From contig JBGTMR010000184.1 of the NCBI GenBank assembly GCA_041743485.1, positions 4,902 through 68,901 of the forward strand: DNA of 64,000 bases, written 5' to 3'. The position numbers were made by a program, and so were the translations under genes. Within the stretch, counting starts at the first letter, position 1. Each line of letters opens with the position of its first letter. The DNA comes from JANDLT01 sp041743485. Its GTDB lineage: Bacteria; Acidobacteriota; Blastocatellia; Pyrinomonadales; Pyrinomonadaceae. Positions 26,150 through 35,030 of this stretch are shown piece after piece. The notes beneath the pieces were generated by a model. The model searched no databases, was not told where the DNA came from, and saw only the letters and a list, made by a program, of their open reading frames with translations.

Positions 26150-26924
26150 ATCCGCCGGATTACCCTCGTGGGCGCAGGAAAGCGTCAGTTCTACAGAGCA
26201 ACTGATGTCAACATTTTACTCCACTCAGGAACCGTTATCGTCCTCCGGGAATAAATCAGAAAAGGTTATTCCGGGCGAGGGCGCGCTCATCCCCGAACCG
26301 AAGCTGCAAGAGCCGACAGGTTTGCGCGAGATGAGTTCCGCGCCGATAAGAATCGCCTTAGCTGAAGACCAATCGGAAGAGAATGTGAGCGGCGGTGTAT
26401 TGCCTCAGTCGCCACTCGCAGTTGATATTAACGAAGCGCGATTTGACCTCAGAGCCGCAAGTTTGGGGGCTGGGGTAGAAGGGGTCTCCGAGCGCACAGA
26501 CAAGGCTCCGCGCACACGCTCAACCGCACTGCGGAGAAAACCTAATTCCACATCGTCGGGACAGGGATGGAGCAATGCAGTGATTATCCCCGGCTCTTAC
26601 GATTCGGCTTTAGTTGAGCTACTTCCGGGAAAGAGTTCAGCCCTGTACAAGGAATTCTATATGCGAACACACGGCGCGAACCCCGTGGTTGGCGAAGTCC
26701 GCGCAACAAAACAGATTCTTTCTTCTTGGTCGGGCATAGCCAATCGGAATACGTTGATTAAACACATCCAGCACTTGATCGCTGTACGCTTGCTTAATCG
26801 TGTTATGGCGGCAGGTGATACAGAGGGTCCGCTCTACACCGTCCGTCGTCTCGAAGATGTGGGCATCAACAAAGATGTGGCTGGCGCGTTTTACGCGCAA
26901 GTATCTGAGAAGGCAAAAGCGTAG
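26115..26924 (+). CDS. Putative ParA partner protein with winged-helix C-terminus
   Basis: The protein has 269 residues from the ATG at 26115 (AAGGA 10 bases upstream), overlapping parA by 35 bp. The first about 150 residues are low-complexity and probably disordered (Ser/Pro/Glu-rich). The last about 110 (SSALYKEFYMRTHGANPVVG, NTLIKHIQHLIAVRLLNRV, GPLYTVRRLEDVGI) look like a winged-helix DNA-binding domain. There is no ParB nuclease-like or standard ParB motif. Position and overlap suggest that it is the centromere-binding partner of ParA. The gene at 62915-63853 has the same plan. Confidence 0.7.
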   Translation: MGSQKESSRPRKSAGLPSWAQESVSSTEQLMSTFYSTQEPLSSSGNKSEKVIPGEGALIPEPKLQEPTGLREMSSAPIRIALAEDQSEENVSGGVLPQSPLAVDINEARFDLRAASLGAGVEGVSERTDKAPRTRSTALRRKPNSTSSGQGWSNAVIIPGSYDSALVELLPGKSSALYKEFYMRTHGANPVVGEVRATKQILSSWSGIANRNTLIKHIQHLIAVRLLNRVMAAGDTEGPLYTVRRLEDVGINKDVAGAFYAQVSEKAKA

Positions 26925-27000
26925 GTCGCGTCAGCCAGAGTTAATTGTAAAAACTCGAACTCTTTTTAGACGCATTTCAGTGTCACACACAAATCTTCGG

Positions 27001-27364
27001 TGGTGCTGATGATACGAGTGACCGCCAAGTCCAAGTAGCTGAGTGGTGCTAATGATACAAAGCGAGAATTGGTCAGGAACTCTGGGTGGTGCTAATCATA
27101 CGAGGAGCGGTGGTGCTGATGATACGAGAATGGATATAAACTCTTAAAAATCAATCTTTTACGGATGCGAAGAGAAACTTTGAGGCTGGCAAACCGGGGA
27201 TTGCAAGCATAGATGGTGCTGATGATACGAATGTAGTGGTGCTAAGGATACGCATCGCTGGTGCTAATGATACGAGATGGGTGGTGCTAAGGATACGAAT
27301 CGCTGGTGCTAATGATACGAATCGCTGGTGCTAAGGATACGAGACTTTGGTGCTAATGATACGA
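27001..27364 (+). repeat. Replication-origin iteron array, eleven 17-bp copies
   Basis: Copies of TGGTGCTAATGATACGA start at 27001, 27044, 27087, 27111, 27214, 27237, 27259, 27282, 27304, 27326 and 27348. All are in direct orientation, with a regular 22-23 bp period in the last seven. From the sixth copy on, the central triplet alternates strictly between AAG and AAT. An AT-rich gap (27128-27200) splits the array 4+7. Direct repeats at two helical turns upstream of a rep gene are the hallmark of iteron plasmid origins; Rep would bind here to start and limit replication. Confidence 0.92.
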
Positions 27365-27427
27365 GAGACGACTCCGTAAATGCAGTAAGTAAAGGCTTTA
27401 CAGCCACAAAAAGCACCTGAATACTTC

Positions 27428-27459
27428 TTAGATACTGTATTTAGATACTCTTTAGATAC
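27428..27459 (+). other. AT-rich triple repeat, candidate DNA unwinding element
   Basis: TTAGATAC occurs at 27428, 27441 and 27452, spaced 13 and 11 bp, in an AT-rich stretch between the iterons and the rep gene. Origins often have short AT-rich repeats here where the duplex opens. Confidence 0.5.
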
Positions 27460-27603
27460 ACAACACAGCATTCACACGGATATTGTGTCACGAAATACGG
27501 TTTGTACTTCGGTTGAAAAAGCGGTGTGTTGACAAGATTGAGTAGGGAACGAAGACAAAGAAAAGTCATTGTTGACGACATAAACGGTTTGAGGGGAAGG
27601 GGC

Positions 27604-29346
27604 ATGGGAGCAAAGAAATCAGGGAATGGTAACTCAGTAAGCGCGAAACCAACCTTCCGCAGTACACAATCCGCAGCTATGGAGAAGATACGCCCGGAGT
27701 TAAACCTCGAAAAATGGGCGATCTGGGAACTCGCACGCGCCAAAGGACGCGCCGAAGTCAAGATACTCGAACGACAACTGACCGGACCAGACGGGAGCAA
27801 GCTGACGGCGCGGGTCAAACGCGGCATCACCGACCTCGGAACCACGACCACCGAAGACCAAAAGATTTACTACGCCCTGACTAAGATATTTGAGGAGAAC
27901 GGGCGGCGCGAAGGACCGACGGCGTTCTCATTACGACAGATTGCGAAGATACTGAAGAAAAAGTGGGGCACGAACGTCATCACTTCAATCACCAACTCGC
28001 TTCTCCGTCTGCGGCAGACGCCGTTCACATGGAATAATTCTTACTACGACAGCACGAGCGGTCAGACCATCAAACTTCTCGATACATTCAACATCCTCTC
28101 CGACCTCAAGTTGAGCGAGCGTGAGCATCAGGACGGCGTATCTAGGACGGCGACCGCGATCTTCAGGTTCAACCAGCACATCGAGAAAAATCTTGTCGGC
28201 AATCACACCAAGCCACTATTTCTTGATGCCGTACTCAGTTTCAAGAGCGACCTCGCGCAAGTTCTGTACACGTACCTCGATACGATCATGGCGGACAAGG
28301 GGCAGTACGAACGACGGACGAAGGAACTCTTCGAGGATTTGGGTTTGCGCGGGACGGCTTACCGGAACCTGTCTGACAGGAAGCGACAGCTAGATAAAGC
28401 CTTGAAGGAGATTGTGGGCATCACGATCAGCACCGGCGTTATCACCGTCGCGGCGTTGGAGAAGACGAAGGAAGGTCCCGACTACAAAGCCGTCTTCAAA
28501 AAAGATGCTCCGCAAGGATTCGCCGAAAACGCGCAGAGGGAAGCACAGTCGAACAAAGCGGCGCAGAACCAGAGCGAGGTCGCCCATGACACAATCGCGC
28601 GCCCGCCCGATGCTGTTGAAGTGCGCGATGAAGCGCACGATCTCGTCTCGTACTTCCACCAATCCTTTCACGGCACGGAGAAGCCCGCGCCCAGCAAAAA
28701 AGAACTCGAACACGCCCGCGACTTAATCGAAAAGCACGGTTTTGAGTTAGCGAAGTACATCGTTGATTTCAGCGTTCGTGAAGCTCCCAAAACCAAATAC
28801 AAGCCCGCCGTATTCGGCGGCATCGTTCAGTATGCGCCGAGTGCCCTTGCAGAGTACGACAAGAATATTGACGTGAACCGTCCCGACTCTGGAAAGTTGT
28901 TCTGTGAGTTTTGCACGTACACGCCGGGCTTCCGGTACGTCGAGCCTGATAGCCAACTCCGACGTTGTACGCATAAACTCGAAGTCGAAAGCCAATACGC
29001 GAATCGCGTTCAGTCGTACACCGGACGCGCGGCTGAACACCCGGAAGCCGAGCGCGAAGCTGACCCGGAAGCATCCGCACTATGGAGCGCAGCTTTGGAT
29101 AAGTTGGGTGCTGTGTTAGGTAGTAGTGCCGTCGAAACTTGGTTGGGCGAAAACGCCGTCCGCGCACTCAGGATCGAAGACGATCATCGCCTCGTACTCG
29201 AACCGGCGAACCCGGTTGTCGCTGAATGGATAGCCGGAAACTTTGCCGACGTGGTAAACACTGCTCTGATGGCGGTCAGCGGGACGATGGAGTCATGGAC
29301 GTTGGAGTTCACCACGCCGGATGATCCCGGCTTCGCTCTCCGGTAA
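27604..29346 (+). CDS. Plasmid replication initiator with C-terminal DnaA-domain-I-like module
   Basis: The protein has 580 residues from the ATG at 27604, which has a GAGGGGAAGG ribosome site; a GTG at 27526 would add 26 residues. Residues about 75-330 resemble winged-helix replication initiators (TEDQKIYYALTKIFEENGRR, AFSLRQIAKILKKKWG, LAQVLYTYLDTIMADKGQYE). A linker of about 110 residues is Ala/Gln/Glu-rich. A Cys pair (FCEFC) lies near residue 455. The last about 85 residues (LWSAALDKLGAVLGSSAVET, WLGENAVRALRIEDDHRLVL, NPVVAEWIAGNF) match the pattern of the DnaA N-terminal domain, which contacts DnaB helicase. The gene follows the iterons and parA on the same strand. Confidence 0.85.
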   Translation: MGAKKSGNGNSVSAKPTFRSTQSAAMEKIRPELNLEKWAIWELARAKGRAEVKILERQLTGPDGSKLTARVKRGITDLGTTTTEDQKIYYALTKIFEENGRREGPTAFSLRQIAKILKKKWGTNVITSITNSLLRLRQTPFTWNNSYYDSTSGQTIKLLDTFNILSDLKLSEREHQDGVSRTATAIFRFNQHIEKNLVGNHTKPLFLDAVLSFKSDLAQVLYTYLDTIMADKGQYERRTKELFEDLGLRGTAYRNLSDRKRQLDKALKEIVGITISTGVITVAALEKTKEGPDYKAVFKKDAPQGFAENAQREAQSNKAAQNQSEVAHDTIARPPDAVEVRDEAHDLVSYFHQSFHGTEKPAPSKKELEHARDLIEKHGFELAKYIVDFSVREAPKTKYKPAVFGGIVQYAPSALAEYDKNIDVNRPDSGKLFCEFCTYTPGFRYVEPDSQLRRCTHKLEVESQYANRVQSYTGRAAEHPEAEREADPEASALWSAALDKLGAVLGSSAVETWLGENAVRALRIEDDHRLVLEPANPVVAEWIAGNFADVVNTALMAVSGTMESWTLEFTTPDDPGFALR

Positions 29347-29769
29347 AGTTCTTACCCCGGACTCACAGATAAAATAGCGATCAAGTAGTCACCGAAAGCC
29401 AGTTATGGCGAGTGTGACGTATCTCCGCCGAGTCCAACCTCTGCTTCGACGAGTCGCGCTTCAGCTTCCGAGTTACGATGACGTAAACGCCTGTCGCGGA
29501 AACCGCTTCCCTTAAAACACACCGATTTCCTTTACAACGCACCGTCGGTAAAGGAATCAAAAATAAACTTTCGAGCGGTGGTAATCGTTTTGGTAATTCA
29601 GCGTCACAACAGAATGTAAGCAGTTAGATTGATGCAGTGAGCGACCTGAGCTGTAATACCTAAGGTAGAGGAATCTAAATCGAGTCTCATAATCTTTCGA
29701 GTAAAATACCACTTGGAGGGTGTAAATAATTTTGTGTAAGTAGTCGTCACCGATAAACTCTGACTTTCA
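29347..29769. other. Intergenic stretch between rep and IS256 remnant
   Basis: I see no gene in these 423 bp. The part nearest 29770 probably belongs to the left end of the IS256-family element, but I could not define its terminal repeat. Confidence 0.4.
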
Positions 29770-30284
29770 ATGAAAGAGATGACGATGATGACCAAGACGA
29801 CTACTGACGGAATCAACCTTGATCTGGTTGACCAACTGCTCAAGGACTACAAGAAGCCGGAGGACATCCTTGGCGAGAACGGGATTCTGAAGCAGTTCAC
29901 CAAAGCGTTGCTGGAACGAGCGATGCAAGTCGAGATGGCGGAGCATCTCGGTTATGAGAAGCACGACGCTTCCGGTGACAACTCCGGCAACTCACGAAAC
30001 GGTTCTTCGAGTAAAACCATGAAGGGCGACTTCGGCGAGCTGCCTATCGAAGTTCCGCGCGACCCCAACAGTGAGTTCGAGCCGAAGATTGTTCCCAAAG
30101 GTAAAACCAGACACGGGCGGCTTCAATGAAAAGATGTTGTCGCTTTATGCGCGTGGGATGACGACGCGCGAGATACAACAACACATCGCGGAAATCTATA
30201 AAGTCGAAGTCTCGCCGCAGCTTATTTCCAACGTCACCGAAGCCGCGATGGAAGATGTCACGGCGTGGCAGACCAGACCCTTAG
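29770..30284 (+). pseudogene. IS256-family transposase, N-terminal half, frameshifted and truncated
   Basis: The first 115 residues (LDLVDQLLKDYKKPEDILGE, LLERAMQVEMAEHLGYEKHD, NSRNGSSSKTMKGDFGELPI) are the classic Mutator/IS256 start. The frame is lost near 30113 by a missing base and resumes as GGFNEKMLSLYARGMTTREI, then ends at AWQTRPL where the IS3-like element is inserted at 30285. The catalytic DDE region is missing. Confidence 0.88.
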
Positions 30285-30292
30285 TGAGATGG

Positions 30293-31167
30293 TCAAGTTT
30301 TACCGGACACAACCCTCTCGCTACTTGACCCTTTCTTTTTGTTATTAGAGTGCCATTCCCGCTCGAACTCTTCGGGAGTTTTGTAATCAAGAGCCGAGTG
30401 CCGTCGCACCCGGTTGTAATAACCTTCGATGTAAGCGAAGGTTTCGCTTTTGGCTTGCGCCGTGTCTTCAAACAATCCGTCTTCAAGTAGTTCGGCTTTG
30501 TATCTCGAAAACAGACTTTCGGCTTGCGCGCCTGTCCCAACAATTAGCGCGCCGTGACATTGATTGCCGACATTGGTTGACTTGCAACAGTGCGCGGAAG
30601 TTCTTTGACACGTACTGAGAGCCGCGATCCGTGTGAATGATTGTCCGCGCCTTGATGCCGCCGCTTCCAACTGCACGCTCGAAGGCTTTAATCACTAATG
30701 CTTCGGTCATCGAATCGGCGACCGCCCACCCCACAATGCGGCGCGTGAATTTGTCTTGCCAACTCGCCAAGTAACTCCACTTACCTGACGCAAGCGGCAA
30801 ATAAGTGATGTCACCGACGATGACTTGACCGGGTTGCTGTGCCGCGTTCCCGGCATTAAGCAACAGATTCGGACTCACCTCAGATGTGTGGCGCGAATCG
30901 GTTGTGTGTGGACGAAAACGCTTTGGAGCGATAGCGTGTAAGCTTTGACGCGCGCATCAGCGAGCGCACTTGAAAACGTCCGACACTCACACCCTGTGCG
31001 AGAAGTTCCGCCGTGATGCGGCGCGACCCGTAGCGTCGCCGGTGAGCAAAGAAAACCTCTTTGACTTGCTTGCCGAGTTCGGCTTTCACTGCGCTTAACA
31101 TGTAAGTTTTGCCGCTCCGGTAAGCCTGATACGCGCTCTCGGAAACTCGCATCACACGGCACACCAC
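30293..31167 (-). pseudogene. IS3-family orfB (DDE integrase) remnant
   Basis: Three pieces in different frames make one transposase: CRVMRVSESAYQAYRSGKTY to RYRSKAF, then GDITYLPLASGKW (first Asp) with HTDRGSQYVSKNFR (second Asp), then AELLEDGLFEDTAQAKSETF to YNRVRRHSALDYKTPEEFER. At least two frameshifts separate them, and the region around the catalytic Glu is altered. The element cannot encode a working transposase as it stands. Confidence 0.85.
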
Positions 31168-31244
31168 CGTGAGTGGATAGTTGCCCTTAACTTTGTCGAT
31201 GAAGCGGTAACGAATTACGCGCTTCTGCCGAAGATAAGGGCTGC

Positions 31245-31464
31245 CTTCTTTAGGATGTCGCGCTCCATCTCCAACTCACGAATCCGTTTCTTGAGTAAGA
31301 GCGTTTCCTTATCCGCGTCGAAGCTACTCGCAGTTACTTGTCGTTTCCAGTTATGCAATAAACTACCCCGCCACGCCTAACTCGCGTGCGACGCTCGCTA
31401 CCGATTGACCGTCATGTATTTTCTTGACGGCTGATTGTTTGTATTCTTCGTCGTATTTTCTCAT
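31245..31464 (-). pseudogene. IS3-family orfA remnant
   Basis: The frame starts MRKYDEEYKQSAVKKIHDGQ and runs to SVARELGVAG, where TAG stops it. The homologous frame then continues as LLHNWKRQV in another register and on to MERDILKK. This is the helix-turn-helix and leucine-zipper protein of IS3 elements, split by a frameshift that is also present in the copy at 52243. Confidence 0.75.
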
Positions 31465-31686
31465 CGCTGTATTCTAGCGGGAGTGTTGTGTCCTGAATAA
31501 TTAGACCACCTCAAAGACGCTCCGAAACTATAAGCCGACGTTCGATTGAACGATAATCAAAGCGAGCAAACCTGAAGGGAAGATAAACTCGGTGTGCCAC
31601 AGTACAGACGACAATCTTCTTTCATGGGAGAATGCTGCCGGACGATAAATCGAAAGAAGGATTTTGACAGTGGAGATTGCAGGTGA

Positions 31687-32205
31687 ATGTTAGTGAATAG
31701 ATTGAAGCTAGTGAATAAATTTTCGTCGCATCTTGCGGCGAGGTATCGCGGTACAGCAGACGAACATTCGCAGGAACATTCGCAGCAAGATACGGGGTAT
31801 CTACCCGCAAAGAATAAAGAGGGCGACAGTCCCGTTATCTTATTAGTGGATGATGTTGAGGAAATCCGCGACTGCATCAAGAATTTGCTGGAGCAGGATG
31901 GTTACCACATAGAGGTAGCGAGAGATGAAGAATGTGCCGTAGAGAATGCCCGGCGTAATCATCCCGATTTGCTTTTGGTGTGTATAGAAGGATTGACCGA
32001 CGACATCGTGGCAGCCGGTCTCCGCATACGCATACGCGCTGAACTGAGTGGTGATGTAGCGGTCGTGGTCTTGTGTTGTGAAACGATGAACGAAGGGGGG
32101 AAAATCTCAGTCGGCGATAATGTTTATGTCATATGCCCCGATAACTTCAATCAGTTAAGACGATTCCTCAACCGCCTGCAGAGCAGACTTGCACTCATCG
32201 CATAA
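31687..32205 (+). CDS. Degenerate response-regulator receiver protein
   Basis: The 172-residue protein has a disordered His/Gln-rich N-terminus (residues 1-48) and one receiver-like domain. The acidic pair is kept (VILLVDDVEEIRD), but the phosphoacceptor position reads DLLLVCIEG, with Cys in place of Asp. The usual Lys-Pro near the end reads VICPDN, so the conserved Lys is also missing. It cannot be phosphorylated in the normal way and may act by protein binding alone. No output domain is fused. It precedes, on the opposite strand, a Crp/Fnr-type regulator. Confidence 0.75.
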   Translation: MLVNRLKLVNKFSSHLAARYRGTADEHSQEHSQQDTGYLPAKNKEGDSPVILLVDDVEEIRDCIKNLLEQDGYHIEVARDEECAVENARRNHPDLLLVCIEGLTDDIVAAGLRIRIRAELSGDVAVVVLCCETMNEGGKISVGDNVYVICPDNFNQLRRFLNRLQSRLALIA

Positions 32206-32290
32206 CGTCGAATGTGGGGGTTCAAATAAGAACTCTTGTCCGAAGCGCGAAGAGTTCATCAGCCACTCAATTTCATACCTACCCGAACGC

Positions 32291-33013
32291 TCACGCCTTG
32301 CCGAGTAACCGTTCAGTTGCATTCTTGACGACCTCGTAGCACTCACAAACTTGTGTCTCAAGACCCGCACGGTTGAGTATGGTGATTTGCCCGCGATGGT
32401 AGGTGATTATTCTTTCGTCTTGAAGCCGTCCGGCGGCAGCCGTGACCCCCTCACGACGCGACCCCAACATGTTGGCGATAAACTCTTGAGTCATCGCTAA
32501 GTTATCCGATTGCACGCGGTCGTGGCTAAGCAACAACCAACGGCAAAGGCGCTGTTCCAACGAGTGAAGGCGGTTGCAGACGGCTGTCTGCGAAATCTGA
32601 ATCATCAGTGCCTGTGCATATCGCAGCAGCATCAACTGAAAAGCTCCACCCATTTGGAACTCCCTCTGAAGAATCCTCGCCTCCATCTTCAGTGCCCCTC
32701 CTGCAATTTGTACAGCCGCCCGGTTAGGTGCTGTGTCGCCGCCCATGAAAAGGGCGACGCCTACCACTCCGTCATTGCCGATCAAACCCATTTCCGCCGT
32801 CATGCCGGTCTCCATCGTATAGAGCAGAGAAATGATGGATGTAGTCGGGAAATAAACGTAGTGTTGATGCTCGCCGGATTCATAGATGACTTCGCCGAGT
32901 GCGAATGTCACGTACTCTAAATCAGGAATGAGGCGTTCGTAATCTTCTTTGGGAAGGGTTGATAAAAGATGGTTCGTGGGCAAATCAGGCAGTTGATTTG
33001 TCAGCGGGAACAT
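32291..33013 (-). CDS. Crp/Fnr-family transcriptional regulator
   Basis: The 240-residue protein has an N-terminal cyclic-nucleotide-binding-type beta barrel (ALGEVIYESGEHQHYVYFP, GLIGNDGVVGVALFMGG) and a C-terminal helix-turn-helix (NLAMTQEFIANMLGSRREGV, then AAAGRLQDERII). The cAMP-binding Arg-Ser motif is absent, and there is no N-terminal Cys cluster, so the ligand is unknown. This subgroup is common in soil bacteria. Its 5' side faces the ECF sigma gene across about 770 bp. Confidence 0.9.
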   Translation of the reverse strand: MFPLTNQLPDLPTNHLLSTLPKEDYERLIPDLEYVTFALGEVIYESGEHQHYVYFPTTSIISLLYTMETGMTAEMGLIGNDGVVGVALFMGGDTAPNRAAVQIAGGALKMEARILQREFQMGGAFQLMLLRYAQALMIQISQTAVCNRLHSLEQRLCRWLLLSHDRVQSDNLAMTQEFIANMLGSRREGVTAAAGRLQDERIITYHRGQITILNRAGLETQVCECYEVVKNATERLLGKA

Positions 33014-33779
33014 AAGCAGCCTTTCAGCGTCAATCGCTTTTGGAAAAAACAGCTTTTGGAGAAGACAGATGAACTAAGGTGGCTACGTTCATCTCAAAGC
33101 GGGGTCAACGGGCTTGAAACCGGACACCCAAAAATCGCGGAGGAGAATACCACAATACGGCTGCCGTGAAATGGAATTAAGGCCTTGGCAATCCGAAGGG
33201 TCTGAACATCTCGACCGAGAGATTTGTGTAGCAGTAGTTTCAATGTGAAGCTTGTCATTTTGGCGATAACGCGCGTTGATAATTCGATGCCCGTCTTCGT
33301 CGGCAAGCCTTGCATGTTGCGTCTCCGTGTTTTGAATCTCGTTTCACATCAGCCGAATAATACAACGTGTTTATCACGCTGCAAGGATTCTTGCAAGGAC
33401 ATGTTACACACTTATGAATATGTGTGTTAACGCACAGACCGATGTTTCCTCCTACCATTACTATCCGCTTCAGTCAATACAACCAAGTAAATTAGATGGA
33501 AAAATTGTTAGTCGCCGACGATCTTCGTCACGATTTATTCTCTTGAACTGTGCGAATCACGGCTAAGGATAGGTGTTTCTTGAGAGCGGCAAATATCAAT
33601 AAACCAGACTCGCACACGAGTATCCACAGGGACATTCGATGCGCTACTCAATTCGGAATCGCACTCTATCCCGTAAAGTATTTTCTTGACCGGTCATTAG
33701 CTCATCGCCTGTCGAAGCACTCAAAGTTGAGTGGTATTCGAGTGATTCTGAAAACAGCTTTTTCCGTTCAGGAGATGTC
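33014..33779. other. Intergenic region between the Crp-like and sigma factor genes
   Basis: No convincing gene is visible. The one structured site is the near-palindrome TGTGTGTTAACGCACA at 33421-33436, whose TGTG/CACA ends resemble Crp/Fnr family operators, but it is 400 bp from the regulator's start. The region must hold the promoters of both divergent genes. Confidence 0.4.
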
Positions 33780-34316
33780 ATGCAATTAAGCACTAGAACT
33801 CAGACAGAAGACTTTGAAGTCGCTGCTATACCGCACGTCAACGAATTACTTAGGTCAGCCGTGCGCCTCGCCGCGAGTCGAACCGAAGCCGAAGATTTAG
33901 TGCAGGAGGTTTATTTGCAGGCGTGGAAATCTTTTCATCGGTTCGAGATGGGAACTAATTGCCGCGCCTGGTTGTTCAAGATTTTGATGAACAAAAACAT
34001 GAAACGTTCGCGCAAACGGTTCGCGTCCGTCAGGGAAAGCAGCGAGACGATTGAAGATATAAGGTATGTTCCGCCCGTCTCAGAGCGGCTTAGCGATGAA
34101 GATGTACTAATCGGTTTGCAGAAAATCCAGCCATGCTACCGCGAGACGATATTGCTGACGGATGTCGAAGGTTTCTCATACAAAGAGACCGCCGACATTT
34201 TGAATATTCCCATCGGGACGGTGATGTCGAGGCTCAATCGCGGCAGAAAGATATTGAGGGTTGAATTGGCGGAAGTGGCGCAGTGCTATGGAATCAGAAC
34301 ACAGCAGGTGATGTGA
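33780..34316 (+). CDS. ECF-type RNA polymerase sigma factor
   Basis: The 178-residue protein consists of region 2 (SRTEAEDLVQEVYLQAWKSF, then CRAWLFKILMNK) and region 4 (YRETILLTDVEGFSYKETAD, then PIGTVMSRLNRGRKIL). Regions 1 and 3 are absent, as in extracytoplasmic-function sigma factors. An upstream GGAG lies 7 bases before the ATG at 33780. No anti-sigma factor gene is adjacent; the next gene encodes a zinc-ribbon protein. It may direct transcription of the envelope-protein genes downstream, but that is inference. Confidence 0.92.
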   Translation: MQLSTRTQTEDFEVAAIPHVNELLRSAVRLAASRTEAEDLVQEVYLQAWKSFHRFEMGTNCRAWLFKILMNKNMKRSRKRFASVRESSETIEDIRYVPPVSERLSDEDVLIGLQKIQPCYRETILLTDVEGFSYKETADILNIPIGTVMSRLNRGRKILRVELAEVAQCYGIRTQQVM

Positions 34317-34526
34317 GCGAGCGAGCATGAGGCGGATACGTTTATTGTCTTCATGGAATATGTAGCGACTTTAGAGAGATATAATGTCGAATAATCGTTG
34401 CGGATAAACGTTCGTCCTATGAATGGTCGTTTGGATTCTCAATCGAGAGAAGCGACGCTCTACTTGCACATACGATTTTCCGCGAAGGAAGTCGAATGCA
34501 CATACACAAGCTTTGATGGAGTTTGA

Positions 34527-34751
34527 ATGCCTGAACCAATCTGCGTGAAATGCGGTAACAACACATTTGAATTAGCCGAGAGTTCGCCGCTCGGCTCCAA
34601 CTTCAAATTCCTGTTCTTGCAGTGTTCAAGTTGCGGCGGCGTCGCCGGGGTGCTGGATTATTTGAACATCGGCAGCATATTAACCGAACAAAACAATCTT
34701 CTCAGGAGCATTGCAGATGCTCTGAAGGTGGATGTCGAATCCGAAACTTAA
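34527..34751 (+). CDS. Small zinc-ribbon protein
   Basis: The protein has 74 residues. Two CxxC knuckles, CVKCGNNTFE and CSSCGGVAGVLD, are separated by about 28 residues, forming one zinc ribbon, followed by a short helix (TEQNNLLRSIADALKVD). It resembles small conserved proteins of unknown function. It lies between the ECF sigma gene and the sigma-54 activator gene on the same strand. Confidence 0.75.
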   Translation: MPEPICVKCGNNTFELAESSPLGSNFKFLFLQCSSCGGVAGVLDYLNIGSILTEQNNLLRSIADALKVDVESET

Positions 34752-35030
34752 CTGTCGGAAACATTGCGGAAACCTTGAAGGCTTATCGTCATCGCCGAAC
34801 CGGATTGCTCCGAGTCGAGTCTTTGAGGAAACCAAATTCTTTACCTTATATGTGGTCGCATCTCTATTTTCAACGACTCATTTCGGGATGTTGAAATATA
34901 GAGATGCAGACAATCTATTCATAATAAATTTTGCTGTGCAGGTCAGGGCTAATTCAAGGACTCACAGGAGAAATCGTCGAGAACACAAACGCTTCAAACA
35001 ATTAACGGCAAGTGGCTAAGGAGAACCGAA

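Larger units (their letters stand above)
30285..31513 (-). mobile_element. Degenerate IS3-family element, copy 1
   Basis: The ends 30286-30313 and 31485-31512 are imperfect inverted repeats (22 of 28 positions) that share GGACACAAC. Reading on the minus strand there is an orfA-like segment near the right end and an orfB broken by frameshifts. No clear target duplication is present. It interrupts the IS256 transposase. A second partial copy lies at 52195-52463. Confidence 0.8.

Noticed and set aside
27001..27364. Regular direct repeats that could be taken for a CRISPR array
   Set aside because: Spacers are only 5-7 bp, the repeats are 17 bp and non-palindromic, and a replication initiator gene follows; this is an iteron origin.
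33421..33436. Near-palindrome TGTGTGTTAACGCACA as the operator of the Crp/Fnr-like regulator
   Set aside because: It lies about 400 bp from the regulator's start with no promoter found next to it; not strong enough to list as a site.
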